Notes: generated from the sequence alone by a model not told the origin. Shown: positions 8,701 to 17,993, counted from the stretch's first letter. The stretch: DNA of 27,074 nucleotides from Symbiodinium natans (GCA_905221605.1 CAJNDS010000359.1:113655-140728), one strand, 5' to 3'. Numbers and translations are program-made.

Positions 8701-9550
8701 GGTACTGTGCCGACATCACATCTCCAAGTATTCATAGCCCATCATGGCCCCTTGAAACCCTGTGGTCCCACCTGTGCTGCACCCGAGTGCGGAGTGTCAA
8801 CATCCTTCGCCGCAGGACAACTTCTGCGGGAGTTTGGAGGTCCACTGGTTTTTGGGTCCTGCTGAACCATATGCGTATGGCTCGGGTTGGGAATGTAAGA
8901 TGCATGTGAAGACTGCTGCCAAAACAGTGCCGAAGAGACATTGGCAGAAATCCGTGCCTCTACCCCTGCAAGTGCTTTCAGTCCCTCCCGAAGGATTTGC
9001 CATTTGGGTCATGCAAAGGACTTGCCCGGGCTCACAATACCCCGAGACAGTTCGGAAGAGCACCCACGAAGGAAGCAGGAAGCTGGGATCATGTCTGGAT
9101 ATTTCACCTCTCTGCAGGTGCGAAATGGCTTCGAGGGCCTCATCTGTCTGACCGCAGTCTCAGCAAGTCTTGGAGTCTGCCCCAGCTACTGTCACGTTCT
9201 GTCACGTTCAGTAGCATAGTACGAAGATTTGCGGGCGCTCCTTCTGCAGAACATGTCAGAGCAGCAGCTTGTGACATGTGACCTAAATCATCCAAACCGG
9301 GAGCCGGATTGACTTTGCCAAAAATCCCTGCCCTGTCCCACTGTATCGGCTCTTGAGCTGCCTGCGCCAGTTCACGTCTCGAGAGTGATTAGATCTCCAT
9401 TCAGGCCCAACCTCATGCGCCCCACACACCATCGAAACACCGAAGCCCTGCACCTACAACCGCAATTCCCAAATTTCTAGAAGAATGAGCGAATCTAACA
9501 CCTAGCACCGAAGCACCGAAGGGCGAAGCTTTGCGCCCCCCTTGCAAGGG
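8701..9550. other. No gene assigned; weak frames on both strands
   Basis: Minus frames at 8732-8941 and 8797-9063 could be further upstream exons of the 7960-8700 candidate, and plus frames at 8762-9151 and 8997-9281 overlap them. Nothing discriminates between them. No repeat or RNA gene was noticed. Confidence 0.25.
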
Positions 9551-9592
9551 TTCCTCGGGCTCCTCGAGCTCCTCGAGCTCCTCGAGCTCCTC
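9551..9592. repeat. CTCCTCGAG 9-bp minisatellite
   Basis: About four copies of a CTCCTCGAG/CTCCTCGGG unit. On the minus strand it would encode a glutamate-leucine repeat (EELEELEELEEPEEP) and in another frame an arginine-glycine-alanine repeat. Because all frames stay open, neither is evidence for a gene on its own. Confidence 0.85.
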
Positions 9593-9709
9593 TGTCATGG
9601 CGACTAGGCCTGCCATGTCCTGCCGATTGCAGTGCAGCCAATTTCACGTTGCTCTTCCGTTGTTTCGAAGGCGGTTTAGACATGTTTAGACGCCCAAGGC
9701 CGGCGCAGG

Positions 9710-10045
9710 CTACCACGTCGAGCACAGCAATTCCTTTAGATCACTTTGGTGTCTGGAGAGCTTCGCGGGCCTCCTCGTCTGAAGGAACGTCCGTAAGGTG
9801 CGCTTCGCTGCCGGACTCCTCGCAGGCGTTGCGGAGTTTGCAACGTACGTGACGATGTGAGGACATCCCGGCAGCAAGGAGATTTGAGTCACAGACATAA
9901 GTTCTAGCAAAAGCGGGTCACCGGCAAGAGGCAATGCAGGACTTTCAAGTAAGAGTGATCCCTTGAGATGCCGTGAACTGCCCACACTTACGGCTTGGAG
10001 TCTTGCAGTAGATGCAGAGAACAAACTGACACTGCTACATAGCAA
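9710..10045 (-). CDS. Weak 111-codon open frame
   Basis: ATG at 10045 opens a minus-strand frame with an N-terminal serine/alanine-rich segment and a leucine-rich run (SLLLESPALPLAGDPLLLEL, about residues 30-49). The rest turns basic. A 67-codon plus frame (9649-9852) overlaps. There is no recognised domain and no supporting context. Confidence 0.15.
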   Translation of the reverse strand: MLCSSVSLFSASTARLQAVSVGSSRHLKGSLLLESPALPLAGDPLLLELMSVTQISLLPGCPHIVTYVANSATPARSPAAKRTLRTFLQTRRPAKLSRHQSDLKELLCSTW

Positions 10046-11019
10046 CGGATGATTGCCTGCCGCCTTACAGCTGACCTTTGATGAGTCTTGTCTGGTGTGT
10101 TGGAAAGGTTGTAGCGGCTAGTTTTGGCTCAGTCCTATGCTGTTCCTCAAGCTGCTCTTCAGTAAGCTGGTACTCCGTCCTGGTTCGTCGAAGTGGAGGC
10201 TCGCCTTAGTGTGCCGGGGCAAATTTGCGAAGCAGCAAAGCCATGAACTGGACCAGCCCAAGCCCAAGTAGATTTCAACTCCACATACAAGCTGGAAATA
10301 GCTGGATGTAGCTGGAATGCCTGAATCCTGGATTCTTGTTTGCAGACTCAGAGCCTGTGGGGCGGCTGCGGTGCACCAGGCTCTTGCGCCTGCAAATGCG
10401 GGAGGCCGGTAACAGCGCAGCAGCCACCGAGGCTGACAGCAAATGGCCCCGAACATCCCCAAAGCCGCAGCAAATAAATGGGCGTATGATTGCAATAAAT
10501 TTCCCATACCAAATCCATGCTTTTGCCCTTCCCGACTAGACATGTTCTGCGACATTCCGATCCAGACCTCGGGGCGGCGGCATGCTCCAAGCGCCGCTGC
10601 CACAAGCTCCTCTTTTTGAGTGAGGGCTCTTTATGCTCTTCTGAGAGAGAGAGAGAGACAGAGAGAGAGAAGAAGAAAGATGTTAAAATAAAAACGAAAT
10701 TAGCCTAATATGGCCATAGTGTGCTTATGTGTGCATACTGCCGGTCTCTGCTGACCAGAGAGTTGCACCCTCTCTCTCTTCCACTGCTCTCCTCAGCAGT
10801 CCGCTGTAGATCCTGGCACTAAGCGACAAGGTGGGAGGCTCAGTTGGCGTTCTGTGAGTCTGTGCACGTGATTCTCTTTGAGAACAAGCTTCATGCAACC
10901 ACTGAATCACAGAAACCCCACGAACTCAACAGGGTACTTTGATAGCATCACATACATGATATTCATACACATATCCCAACCCTTCTTGAGGACGCACCCG
11001 GGCGGCCAACGCTGCCACC
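10046..11019. other. No supportable gene; (GA)n run at 10643-10679
   Basis: A purine-only GA microsatellite with an AGAAGAAAGA tail occupies 10643-10679. A pyrimidine-rich CTCTCTCTC run follows at about 10769-10781 on the same strand, so the two could pair. A long minus frame (10118-10603) has no motif. At 10111-10131 the phrase GTAGC...TTTTGGCTCA loosely resembles the spliced leader but is broken by an insertion. Confidence 0.4.
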
Positions 11020-11376
11020 TTGAGCACAAGAAAGTTCTTAGAAACTGCCAAGGGGATGAAGGCCGAGACCCGGGGGTCTGAGCAGAATGAAAAACAGTCA
11101 ACAAGTGGATGTAGCGACGGTTGCGGGAACTGCTGCGGGATCTTTCGGAGTTTGGGGAATGGTGAGTACAGCGGTAGGAAGTCACGTGAACAGCTGATTT
11201 GGGGATTGCACAACTTTCTTGAGATGGCAATGAATGCAAATGAATGCAATAACGAATGCAAATCAGCATTGCCGCAACAAGGCCCTGAGACCGGCGCAGC
11301 TGGTGCAGTTGCTGCGGTTGCAGCTGGGGTGTCGGGGGTCTCCGCGGCCTCTCGAACGGCTTGGAGTTTACAATAG
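11020..11376 (+). CDS. Candidate first exon, Cys-cluster and Ala/Val-rich protein
   Basis: The plus-strand frame opens at a TTG (no ATG at the left edge) and encodes a charged N-terminal part, a cysteine cluster CSDGCGNCCG (about residues 31-40), an asparagine/glutamate stretch (MNANECNNEC) and a low-complexity AAGAVAAVAAGVSGVSAAS end. The serine/alanine theme resumes in an open frame starting near 11425, just after an acceptor-like TTCCCAG|GCC. A short intron of about 50-60 bp is therefore possible, containing TTACTAAT, a branch-point-like motif. Two exons with matching composition make this one of the better gene candidates in the window, but no family is recognised. Confidence 0.25.
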   Translation: MSTRKFLETAKGMKAETRGSEQNEKQSTSGCSDGCGNCCGIFRSLGNGEYSGRKSREQLIWGLHNFLEMAMNANECNNECKSALPQQGPETGAAGAVAAVAAGVSGVSAASRTAWSLQ

Positions 11377-11424
11377 GTTACTAATCGTTTACAAACGCCT
11401 TACAAACGCCTTGCAAACCATTCC

Positions 11425-11730
11425 CAGGCCTCTTCAGTGGTCTCGGCCGCCTCGGCAGTGGCCTCGGCCGCCTCGACATCGCTGGCCTCCGGCTCTGGGG
11501 CTCCTGAAGCCTCTCAGTCTCAGAAACTCTCAGAATTCACCAACACTTTTACCCTAAGTGAGAGTGCGAGCGTTGCATGCAGTACTGGCAGTCTTCTCAA
11601 GAGTGAAAGGATCCCATTATGCCAGGGAGCCTCAGCACTCTCTTGTGCCTCACCTTCCATGTTTTCCTGCCAGCCATGTCGTACAGGTGGGCCATTCAAG
11701 GTACCGCGCAACTGCCTCTGGAAGAAGTAA
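11425..11730 (+). CDS. Candidate second exon, Ser/Ala-rich
   Basis: Beginning after the acceptor-like CCCAG near 11428, the frame reads as serine/alanine-rich (VSAASAVASAASTSLASGSG), then SQSQKLSEFTNTFTLSESAS, and ends with a cysteine-containing tail and stop at 11728-11730. The alanine-serine part matches the end of the upstream block at 11020-11376, which supports splicing between them. Overlapping frames at 11558-11923 and 11619-11873 are alternatives. Function unknown; low-complexity composition weakens the call. Confidence 0.22.
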   Translation, partial: QASSVVSAASAVASAASTSLASGSGAPEASQSQKLSEFTNTFTLSESASVACSTGSLLKSERIPLCQGASALSCASPSMFSCQPCRTGGPFKVPRNCLWKK

Positions 11731-12224
11731 GACTCATTCCTACATGTTCAACCCCGCAGTGTCCTCAGAAATTTCTTCCACGGTGGCAGAGGCACGCTGG
11801 TGCGCCTTGCACTACAGAACCGAGCAGCTTTTCACAGCCACATGGAGCATCTCAATGCAAGTGCTGGATTTGATGGATGCAACGTTCCAGGTGCGACAGA
11901 AAACTCAGCCTGCCGAGCTCTGAAAAAACACCTTAACCGACGCTTAGGCAAAGCAAAAAAACACGGGGCGCCCATGCTTCCAACCAAGATCATGTGTTCC
12001 ACATGCACGCATATTCCCTTGCCACCTCTGCAGCTTCTGCAGCGCCTTCCCAAGACTCTGTAAGCAAATGGATCAAACGGGGCATACAGAGGCTCACAAC
12101 GGGAGGTCGGGTCGTTCACATGTCATACGCTTCCCCCAGAGCATCCCATAACAACAACAAGTGTTCTGCTATGGCCACATCTGCGCAAATATATCCGCCG
12201 ACCCCAGACGGGGCGGCGTCAGTG
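11731..12224. other. No supportable gene
   Basis: Transition between the candidate two-exon gene and the C-rich block. Short frames on both strands, none convincing. The first long C-runs begin near 12230. Confidence 0.3.
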
Positions 12225-12693
12225 AAGACCCCACCCCCCCAGCCCCCCCTCACCCCACACCCCCCTCGCCCCGCCCATCCATGGCCCATGCCCTTCGAAC
12301 CCCACCACCTACCCCTTCGCCCCCTCCCACCCCCCACCCCCTCCCCCTCCCAACACCTCGTCCCCTTCCCTTCCACGAGTCTTAAGGCTCCAGTGCATGC
12401 CCGCCCCCCCCCCCCCCGGCTCCGCCCCCACCCCCCCCCCCCCCCCCACCCCACACCCCCCTTTCCCACCCCACCACCTACCCCCCCTCGCCCCTTCCCA
12501 CCCCTCTCGTCCCCTTACCCTTCCAGGCCCCCCCCTTCCCCCCAACCCGCATGTCAGGATTTCAATTCAGTGTGTCGCCCCTCCCCGCTCTCACCGCTCT
12601 CACCCCTAACCCCCCTGCCCCCCTCTACCCCCCCCTCTACACCCCCCCTCTACCCCCCCCTCTACCCCCCCCGTCCCGCCCCCACCTCCCCCC

Positions 12694-14920
12694 CACTCCC
12701 CTGTCCTCCGCCTGTAGGCCTAGCCCCACCCCCTACGCTCCTGACCAATTTGTAGTGTTTTAGCTCCGCTTCCCTATGTGCCCGAGTTACTCCCTAATCC
12801 AACACCAACCCTCACTCCCCCCTCCACAGTCACTCCCCCCCCACCCCACCCCCCCCACCCCACCCCCACCCCAACATTCCCCTGTCCTCCGCCTGTGCCA
12901 ATCTTTAGTGTTTTAGGGGTTCCAACGCACGCCGCCCTGACCGCCCTCCCCGCCCTCCCCGCCCTCCCCGCTCTCACCGCTCTCATGACTCCGCCTCCCT
13001 ATCCAACCCTCACTCCTCCCCCCCCCCCCCCACCAAGCCCCCCCCCACCCCCCACCACCTCCCCCCCCCGCCCACCCCCCCCCCCCCCCCACCCACCACC
13101 CCCCTCCACGCCCTCTCCTTCCATGGTCCTCCCCGCCCACCACAGGCCCCAACCCACGCGCCCCCCCACCCTACCCCCCCTCCCCCCCCGCCCCCCACCC
13201 CCATCCCCTCTCTGTGCTCCCATCCCTGCCCTCACCGCTCTCATCACTACCCCCTCCCCACCCTCTGCCTATACCCGTCCTCCTTCCCTGCCACTTTTTC
13301 TCCAGCTACTTCCCACTTACTTCACTTGCCCTTGCCACTTTTTCTCCAGCTCTTCCCACTTACCTCACTGGCCCTTGCCACTTTTTCTCCAGCCACTTTC
13401 CACTTACCTCACCTCCTCCACCTACCCCTCCACTTCCCCTCTCACCCCCGCTCTCACCGCTCTCCTCCCTCCGCCTCCCCCTCCACTTCCCCTCTCACCC
13501 CCCCATGGGCTCCCCCACACCCCCCCCCCCCCCGACTTCCCCTGTCTCAGGCCCCCCCCCCGACCCCCCCCCTACCCCCCTCTCAACCCCTTCCTCCCCC
13601 CCCCTCTAACCCCCCCCTCTAACCCCCCCCTCTACCCCCCCCCTCTACCCCACACCCCCCCCTCTAATACCCCCCACTCCCCTGTCCTCCGCCTGTTGCC
13701 CTACGCCGCTCCTGACCAATCTCTAGTGTTTTAGGGGTTCCAATGCACGCCCGCACTGACCCGCTCTCACCGCTCTCATCGCTCCGCTTCCCTATGTGCC
13801 CGAGTTACTCCCTAATCCAACACCAACCCTCACTCCCCCGTTACCCCCCCCCACCCCACGCCCCCCACCCCACCCCACCCCCGACACCCCCACCCCGTCC
13901 TACCGCTCTCCCCCCGCTCCACCCGCCCCGCCCCCCCCCCACCCCCCCACCCCCTCTCCTCCCTCACACCCCCCCCCACCCTCTCTACCCCCCCCCCCTC
14001 TACCCCCCCCCTCTCCCCTCCCACCACACAACCCCCCCCCCTCCCCGCCCCCACCTCCCCCCCACTCCCCTGTCCTCCGCCTGTAGCCTAGCCCCACCCC
14101 CTACGCCGCTCCTGACCAATCTCTGTAGTGTTGGAGGGGTTCCAATGCACGCCCGCCCTGACCGCTCTCCCCGCTCTCACCGCTCTCATCGCTCCGCTTC
14201 CTAATCCAACACCACAGCCCAACCCACCCCCCCACCCCCGACACCCCCACCCCACCCACCCCCTACCTCCCCACGCCTACTCCGCCCACACCGCCCCTTC
14301 ACTCCACTCCACCCACCCACCCCACCCCCCACTCCCACCCAGGTCTGGTCTCTTTCCAACGCACGCCTGCTCTCCTCCCTCCGCCTCCCCTCTCACCCCC
14401 CCACCCCCACCCCCCCCTCCCTCCGCCTCCCCTCTCACCCCCCCACCCCCACCCCCCCCCACTCCCCTGTCCTCNNNNNNNNNNNNNNNNNNNNNNNNNN
14501 NNNNNNNNNNNNNNNNNNNNNNNNNNNNNNNNNNNNNNNNNNNNNNNNNNNNNNNNNNNNNNNNNNNNNNNNNNCCCCTCGACACCCTCACCCCACCCAC
14601 CCCCTCGCCGCCCCTTCCCCACCATCTCCTTCCATGGTCCTCCCGCTCTCACCGCTCTCCCCCGCACCATCCCCACACCCCCTCCACCCGCCCCCCCGTC
14701 CCCCACCCTGCAACCCTGCAGCCTATTTGCTTCCTTCACTCCACTCCCCCGCACCCACCCACCCCACCCCCCACTCCCACCTCCTCCGCCTGTGGGCCTC
14801 CAATCTTTAGTTCCAACGCACGCCCGCCCTGACCGCCCTCCCCACTCTCACCGCTCTCATCGCTCCGGCTCCCTATGCCCCCAGTTACTTCCTAATCCAA
14901 CACCAACCCTCACTCCCCCT
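12694..14920 (+). repeat. Dispersed repeated module inside the C-rich tract
   Basis: A module containing CTGTCCTCCGCCTGT recurs at about 12694, 12876, 13675, 14063, 14460 (cut by the gap) and 14772 (variant). It is usually followed by GACCAATCTCTAGTGTTTT, then CGCTCTCATCGCTCCGCTTC, then CCTAATCCAACACCAACCCT. Spacing between copies is about 182, 799, 388, 397 and 312 bp, so the array is irregular with C-runs of varying length between modules. The ordered sub-motifs suggest a higher-order satellite that has expanded and contracted through its C-rich linkers. Confidence 0.75.
14475..14574. other. Assembly gap of 100 N
   Basis: Exactly 100 N, a common placeholder for a gap of unknown size. It interrupts a copy of the repeated module inside the C-rich tract, consistent with assembly failure in repeats. 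Confidence 0.98.
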
Positions 14921-15245
14921 GCAACAGTCACCCCCCCCCCCCCCCCCCCCCCCCACCCGCCCCCCACCCCCCCCCCCCCCACCCCCCCCCCCCCCACCCC
15001 CCCCCACCCCCCACCCCCACACACCCCCCCCCCCACGCCGACTCCGCCCATCCCTTCCCCACCATTTCCTTCCATGGTCCTGCTTGTTCTGGCCCTGTGT
15101 GTCCCCCCGCTCTCAGCGCTCTCCCCGCACACCCACCCTGCCTACTCCGCTCCCCCCTTCTCTCCAACCCTGCGTGTCCCCTTCCTTGACCCGCCTCCAC
15201 GCAGCCAGCTGCGGCTTTGGGGTCGGCGGCACTGGCGGTAGCCAT

Positions 15246-15259
15246 TAAATATATATATG

Positions 15260-15294
<35 letters not shown>
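15246..15294. repeat. (TA)n microsatellite, left flank of inverted-repeat element
   Basis: About 49 bp of AT dinucleotides with two TGTA interruptions near the left end. It abuts the left inverted terminal repeat at 15295. Confidence 0.95.
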
Positions 15295-15296
<2 letters not shown>

Positions 15297-15340
15297 TACC
15301 CCCCCCCCCAAAGATCTAGGTATTTTCATGATTTGGCGAT
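15295..15340 (+). repeat. Left terminal inverted repeat
   Basis: GCTA followed by C11 and the core AAAGATCTAGGTATTTTC (15310-15327), then ATGATTTGGCGAT. It pairs with 17994-18039 with about four substitutions and one or two single-base gaps by eye. Confidence 0.85.
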
Positions 15341-15345
15341 GTCAG

Positions 15346-15404
15346 GTTGAAGATTTGCGTGGGCCCGGAGGCAATGTGAAGTTGAAGATTTGCATGGGCC
15401 CGGA
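15346..15404 (+). repeat. 24-bp direct repeat, two copies
   Basis: GTTGAAGATTTGC followed by GTGGGCCCGGA or ATGGGCCCGGA, at 15346-15369 and 15381-15404, separated by 11 bp, with one mismatch. Located just inside the left terminal repeat, where subterminal repeats of transposons often bind their transposase; that role is inference. Confidence 0.85.
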
Positions 15405-15775
15405 TAGGTGCAGATGAGTATAGGACGTCGATTGGAAAGATAAGCAAGATACCATAAGCCCAGGAAGTATTCAAGTGCATAAGGTGATGTGGAGAAACAC
15501 TGTATTCCTGAAGACGCGAGAATACTGTGAGCAAATCTCCTTTCACTATGTTACGGGTTCTGGACCTTCCAAAAGCCCGACTTACTCTCAAGTATGTGGG
15601 TGTTCATCTCATCATTCCCAAAGGACCCCCAAAAAGAGTTATCATTTCTCAAAGATAAGACTCATTTATACACTATCCTCACTTACAAGTAAACAGCTCA
15701 ATAAACCCTACTCGATTAAGGTTCAGATTAATTCGATCAAGAAGTAGGGTCAGACCCTATTCCAAGATTTATGTG
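15405..15775. other. AT-rich unique interior of the element, no gene assigned
   Basis: The only sizeable frame is plus 15475-15747 (90 codons, opening at GTG), lysine/serine-rich with no recognised motif. It may be a remnant passenger sequence. Confidence 0.3.
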
Positions 15776-16870
15776 TCTTAAAGGTTTAGGGTTTAAGGTT
15801 TATATAGGCATTTAAACCTAAGCCGTCAATTCGACCGAAACATTTGAACTTTAAACCCTCTTGGGTGTAAGGTTGAAAGGCTTAGGGTTTAACATTTAGG
15901 CATCTAAACCTCAACCGCCATTTAAACCTGAACCCTTAACCGTAAAACCCTTTTGGGTTGAGGCTTAAAAGGTTTAGGCCTTAAGATTTAGGCATTTAAA
16001 CCTAAGCCCATCGAGTGTAAATCTTAACGGGCCTAAACACTTAACCTTTAAGCCCTATAGGCTATAGGGTTAAGGTTTAAAGGATTAGGGTTTAAAAGTT
16101 CAATAGTAAGCCCATAGAGTTTAAGCCTTAAGGGGCCTAAACGCTTCACCTTTAAACCCTATAGGCTATAGGGTTAAGGTTTGAGGGTTTAGGTTTTAAA
16201 AGTAAGCCCATAGAGTTCAGACCCCAAGGGGCCTAAACGCTTAACCTTCAAACCCTATAGGCTATAGGGAAGGTTTAAAGCTTTCGGATTCAAGATTTAG
16301 GCATTTAAACCCAAGCCCACCTTAAGGGTTTAAGGTCTTAAACCCTCAAGGCTTAAGAAATACCCTAAGCCTTTAGACCCTATAGGGCTGAAAGGTTAAA
16401 GAGAGCGTAATGTCTGGGCATTTATACTTTCAACGCCTATAGGGTTAAACCCTTTTAACGTTTTAGAGCCCTACAGGGCTTCAGGGTTCTGACCCTAAAG
16501 GGCTTAGGGTTCTCGTTTACATGCTTAAACCTTAAACCCTTAAGGTTTAAGCTCTATGGGCTTGTGTTTTAATGCCAAATCTTAAACCCTAAGCCTTTCA
16601 ACCTTAACCCTATGGCCTATAGGGTTTAAAGGTTGAGCGTTTAGGACCCTTAAGGTTTAAACTCTATGGGCTTACTGTTGAACTTTTCAACCCTAAACCT
16701 CTAAACCTTAACCGTGCCTAAACACTTAACCTGTAAGCCCTATAGGCTATAGGGTTAAGGTTCAAAGGTTAAGCGTTTAGGACCCTTAAGGTTTAAACTC
16801 TATGGGCTTACTGTTGAACATTTCAACCCTAAACCTTTAAACCTTAACCGTATAGCCTACAGGGCTTAAA
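15776..16870. repeat. Degenerate telomere-like array with CCCTATAG palindromes
   Basis: About 1.1 kb is built from variants of TTTAGGG/CCCTAAA (GGTTTAGGGTTTAAGG, CCTTAAACCCT and similar) in both orientations. The 17-bp palindrome CCCTATAGGCTATAGGG recurs exactly at 16053-16069, 16157-16173, 16253-16269 and 16738-16754, with a variant at 16608-16624. The first three are about 104 and 96 bp apart, inside a repeat unit that also contains AAGCCCATAGAGTTTAAGCC and GGGCCTAAACGCTT. The same phrases reappear inverted (AAACTCTATGGGCTT) at about 16660 and 16797. A further direct repeat of about 137 bp starts at 16631 and 16768. TTTAGGG is the known telomere motif of dinoflagellates, but this is too degenerate and too mixed in orientation to be a functional telomere. 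Confidence 0.85.
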
Positions 16871-16997
16871 GGTTTAGCCCACGATCCCGAAATCTATGGG
16901 CTTGTGACACATGACCTTGAGCGACGTCACGAAATTTACTTCTGAGACTTTATAGCGACGTCACGAAAGCTAAAACTGAGACTTTACAAGACGTGAA

Positions 16998-17196
16998 CCC
17001 GATTGAAAAACGATTGAAACGATTGAAATTCAATCGGGGGCCCGATTGAAAAACGATTGAAACGATTGAAGTTCAATCGGGGGCCGGATTGAAGATTGAA
17101 GATTGAAGATTCCCAGAAAAAAGCTTTCCGGGAATCTTCAATCTTCAATCCGGTCTCCGATTGAATTTCAATCGTTTCAATCGTTTTTCAATCGGG
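16998..17196. repeat. Long inverted repeat (hairpin) in satellite copy 1
   Basis: Arms 16998-17037 and 17157-17196 are perfectly complementary over 40 bp. They are built from CGATTGAAA units ending in ATTCAATCGG. Inside them a second stem pairs the GGATTGAAGATTGAAGATT region (17084-17114) with GGGAATCTTCAATCTTC (17130-17153), around a loop containing AGAAAAAAGCTTTCC. A second arm-like unit (17041-17080) lies between the stems. The structure could extrude as a cruciform or fold as RNA. Confidence 0.93.
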
Positions 17197-17342
17197 CCCC
17201 CGATTGAATCTTAAAGGTTTAGCCCACGATCCCGAAATCTATGGGCTTGTGACACGTGACCTTGAGCGACGTCACGCAATTTTCTTCTGAGACTTTATAG
17301 CGACGTCACGAAAGCTAAAACTGAGACTTTACAAGACGTGAA

Positions 17343-17548
17343 CCCGATTGAAAAACGATTGAAACGATTGAAATTCAATCGGGGGCCCGATTGAAAAACG
17401 ATTGAAACGATTGAAGTTCAATCGGGGGCCGGATTGAAGATTGAAGATTGAAGATTCCCAGAAAAAAGCTTTCCGGGAATCTTCAATCTTCAATCTTCAA
17501 TCCGGTCTCCGATTGAATTTCAATCGTTTCAATCGTTTTTCAATCGGG
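17343..17548. repeat. Long inverted repeat in satellite copy 2
   Basis: Perfect 40-bp arms 17343-17382 and 17509-17548, with the same nested inner stem and an extra arm unit as in copy 1. One side of the inner stem has an additional CTTCAAT unit relative to copy 1. Confidence 0.93.
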
Positions 17549-17694
17549 CCCCCGATTGAATCTTAAAGGTTTAGCCCACGATCCCGAAATCTATGGGCTT
17601 GTGACACATGACCTTGAGCGACGTCACGCAATTTTCTTCTGGGACTTTATAGCGACGTCACGAAAGCTAAAACTGAGACTTTACAAGACGTGAA

Positions 17695-17850
17695 CCCGAT
17701 TGAAAAACGATTGAAACGATTGAAATTCAATCGGGGGCCGGATTGAAGATTGAAGATTCCCCAAAAAAAGCTTTCCGGGAATCTTCAATCTTCAATCTTC
17801 AATCCGGTCTCCGATTGAATTTCAATCGTTTCAATCGTTTTTCAATCGGG
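17695..17850. repeat. Long inverted repeat in satellite copy 3
   Basis: Perfect 40-bp arms 17695-17734 and 17811-17850. The extra arm unit present in copies 1 and 2 is absent, shortening the hairpin. The loop is CCCCAAAAAAAGCTTTCC rather than CCCAGAAAAAAGC. Confidence 0.93.
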
Positions 17851-17914
17851 CCCCCGATTTTTTCAATCGAGCTCACAATTTGAAAATACGACCACGCACA
17901 TATGAAGACTCGCA

Positions 17915-17954
17915 CATATCAAGATTTACATGTCCATATTGAGATTTACATGTT
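17915..17954. repeat. 20-bp tandem duplication
   Basis: CATATCAAGATTTACATGTC (17915-17934) is followed directly by CATATTGAGATTTACATGTT (17935-17954), three mismatches. It lies in the AT-rich linker between the satellite and the right terminal repeat. Confidence 0.85.
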
Positions 17955-17993
17955 TAGCTAGCCCCCCACCCCCAACCCTAAAACCCTAAAACA

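Larger units (their letters stand above)
12225..15200. repeat. Three-kilobase C-rich, strand-biased low-complexity tract
   Basis: For roughly 3 kb the plus strand is dominated by runs of C broken by A and T, with G nearly absent in long stretches. The minus strand is correspondingly G-rich. Long open frames on both strands (proline-rich plus, glycine-rich minus) are composition artefacts. Less biased modules are embedded in the tract and recur. The minus strand has abundant G-run spacing compatible with G-quadruplexes and the plus strand with i-motifs; that is inference from composition. Homopolymer C-runs and the N gap mean the length here is uncertain. Confidence 0.9.
16871..17859. repeat. 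Three tandem copies of a hairpin-bearing satellite (345/352/292 bp)
   Basis: Copies start at GGTTTAGCCCACGATCCCGA: 16871-17215, 17216-17567 and 17568-17859. Each has a head (AATCTATGGGCTTGTGACAC), a duplicated GCGACGTCACG segment, and a large inverted repeat. Copies 1 and 2 have an extra internal arm unit missing from copy 3. Copies differ by few substitutions (CACATG/CACGTG, AATTTACTT/AATTTTCTT, GAGACT/GGGACT), so amplification looks recent compared with the decayed array to the left. Confidence 0.95.

Noticed and set aside
10111-10131. GTAGC...TTTTGGCTCA as a spliced-leader relict
   Set aside because: The two halves match, but with a replaced and lengthened middle segment. A 10-base match alone is weak, so it is only noted within the feature for that region.
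12225-15200. Long proline-rich and glycine-rich open frames, the longest 318 codons (12778-13734)
   Set aside because: They follow from nearly pure C (or G) runs, which cannot form stop codons. All frames on both strands stay open and the text is mostly P, S, L, T (or G), so they are composition artefacts.
15234-15242. GGTAGCCATT beside the left TA run as a third spliced-leader relict
   Set aside because: Only 9-10 bases match and the match stops at the TA run; too short to separate from chance.
15776-16870. True telomere or chromosome end
   Set aside because: The repeats are degenerate, change orientation, contain other units, and are flanked by unrelated sequence on both sides.
16871-17859. 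CRISPR array
   Set aside because: Units are about 300-350 bp and adjacent, with no short repeats separated by unique spacers; the host also appears eukaryotic.
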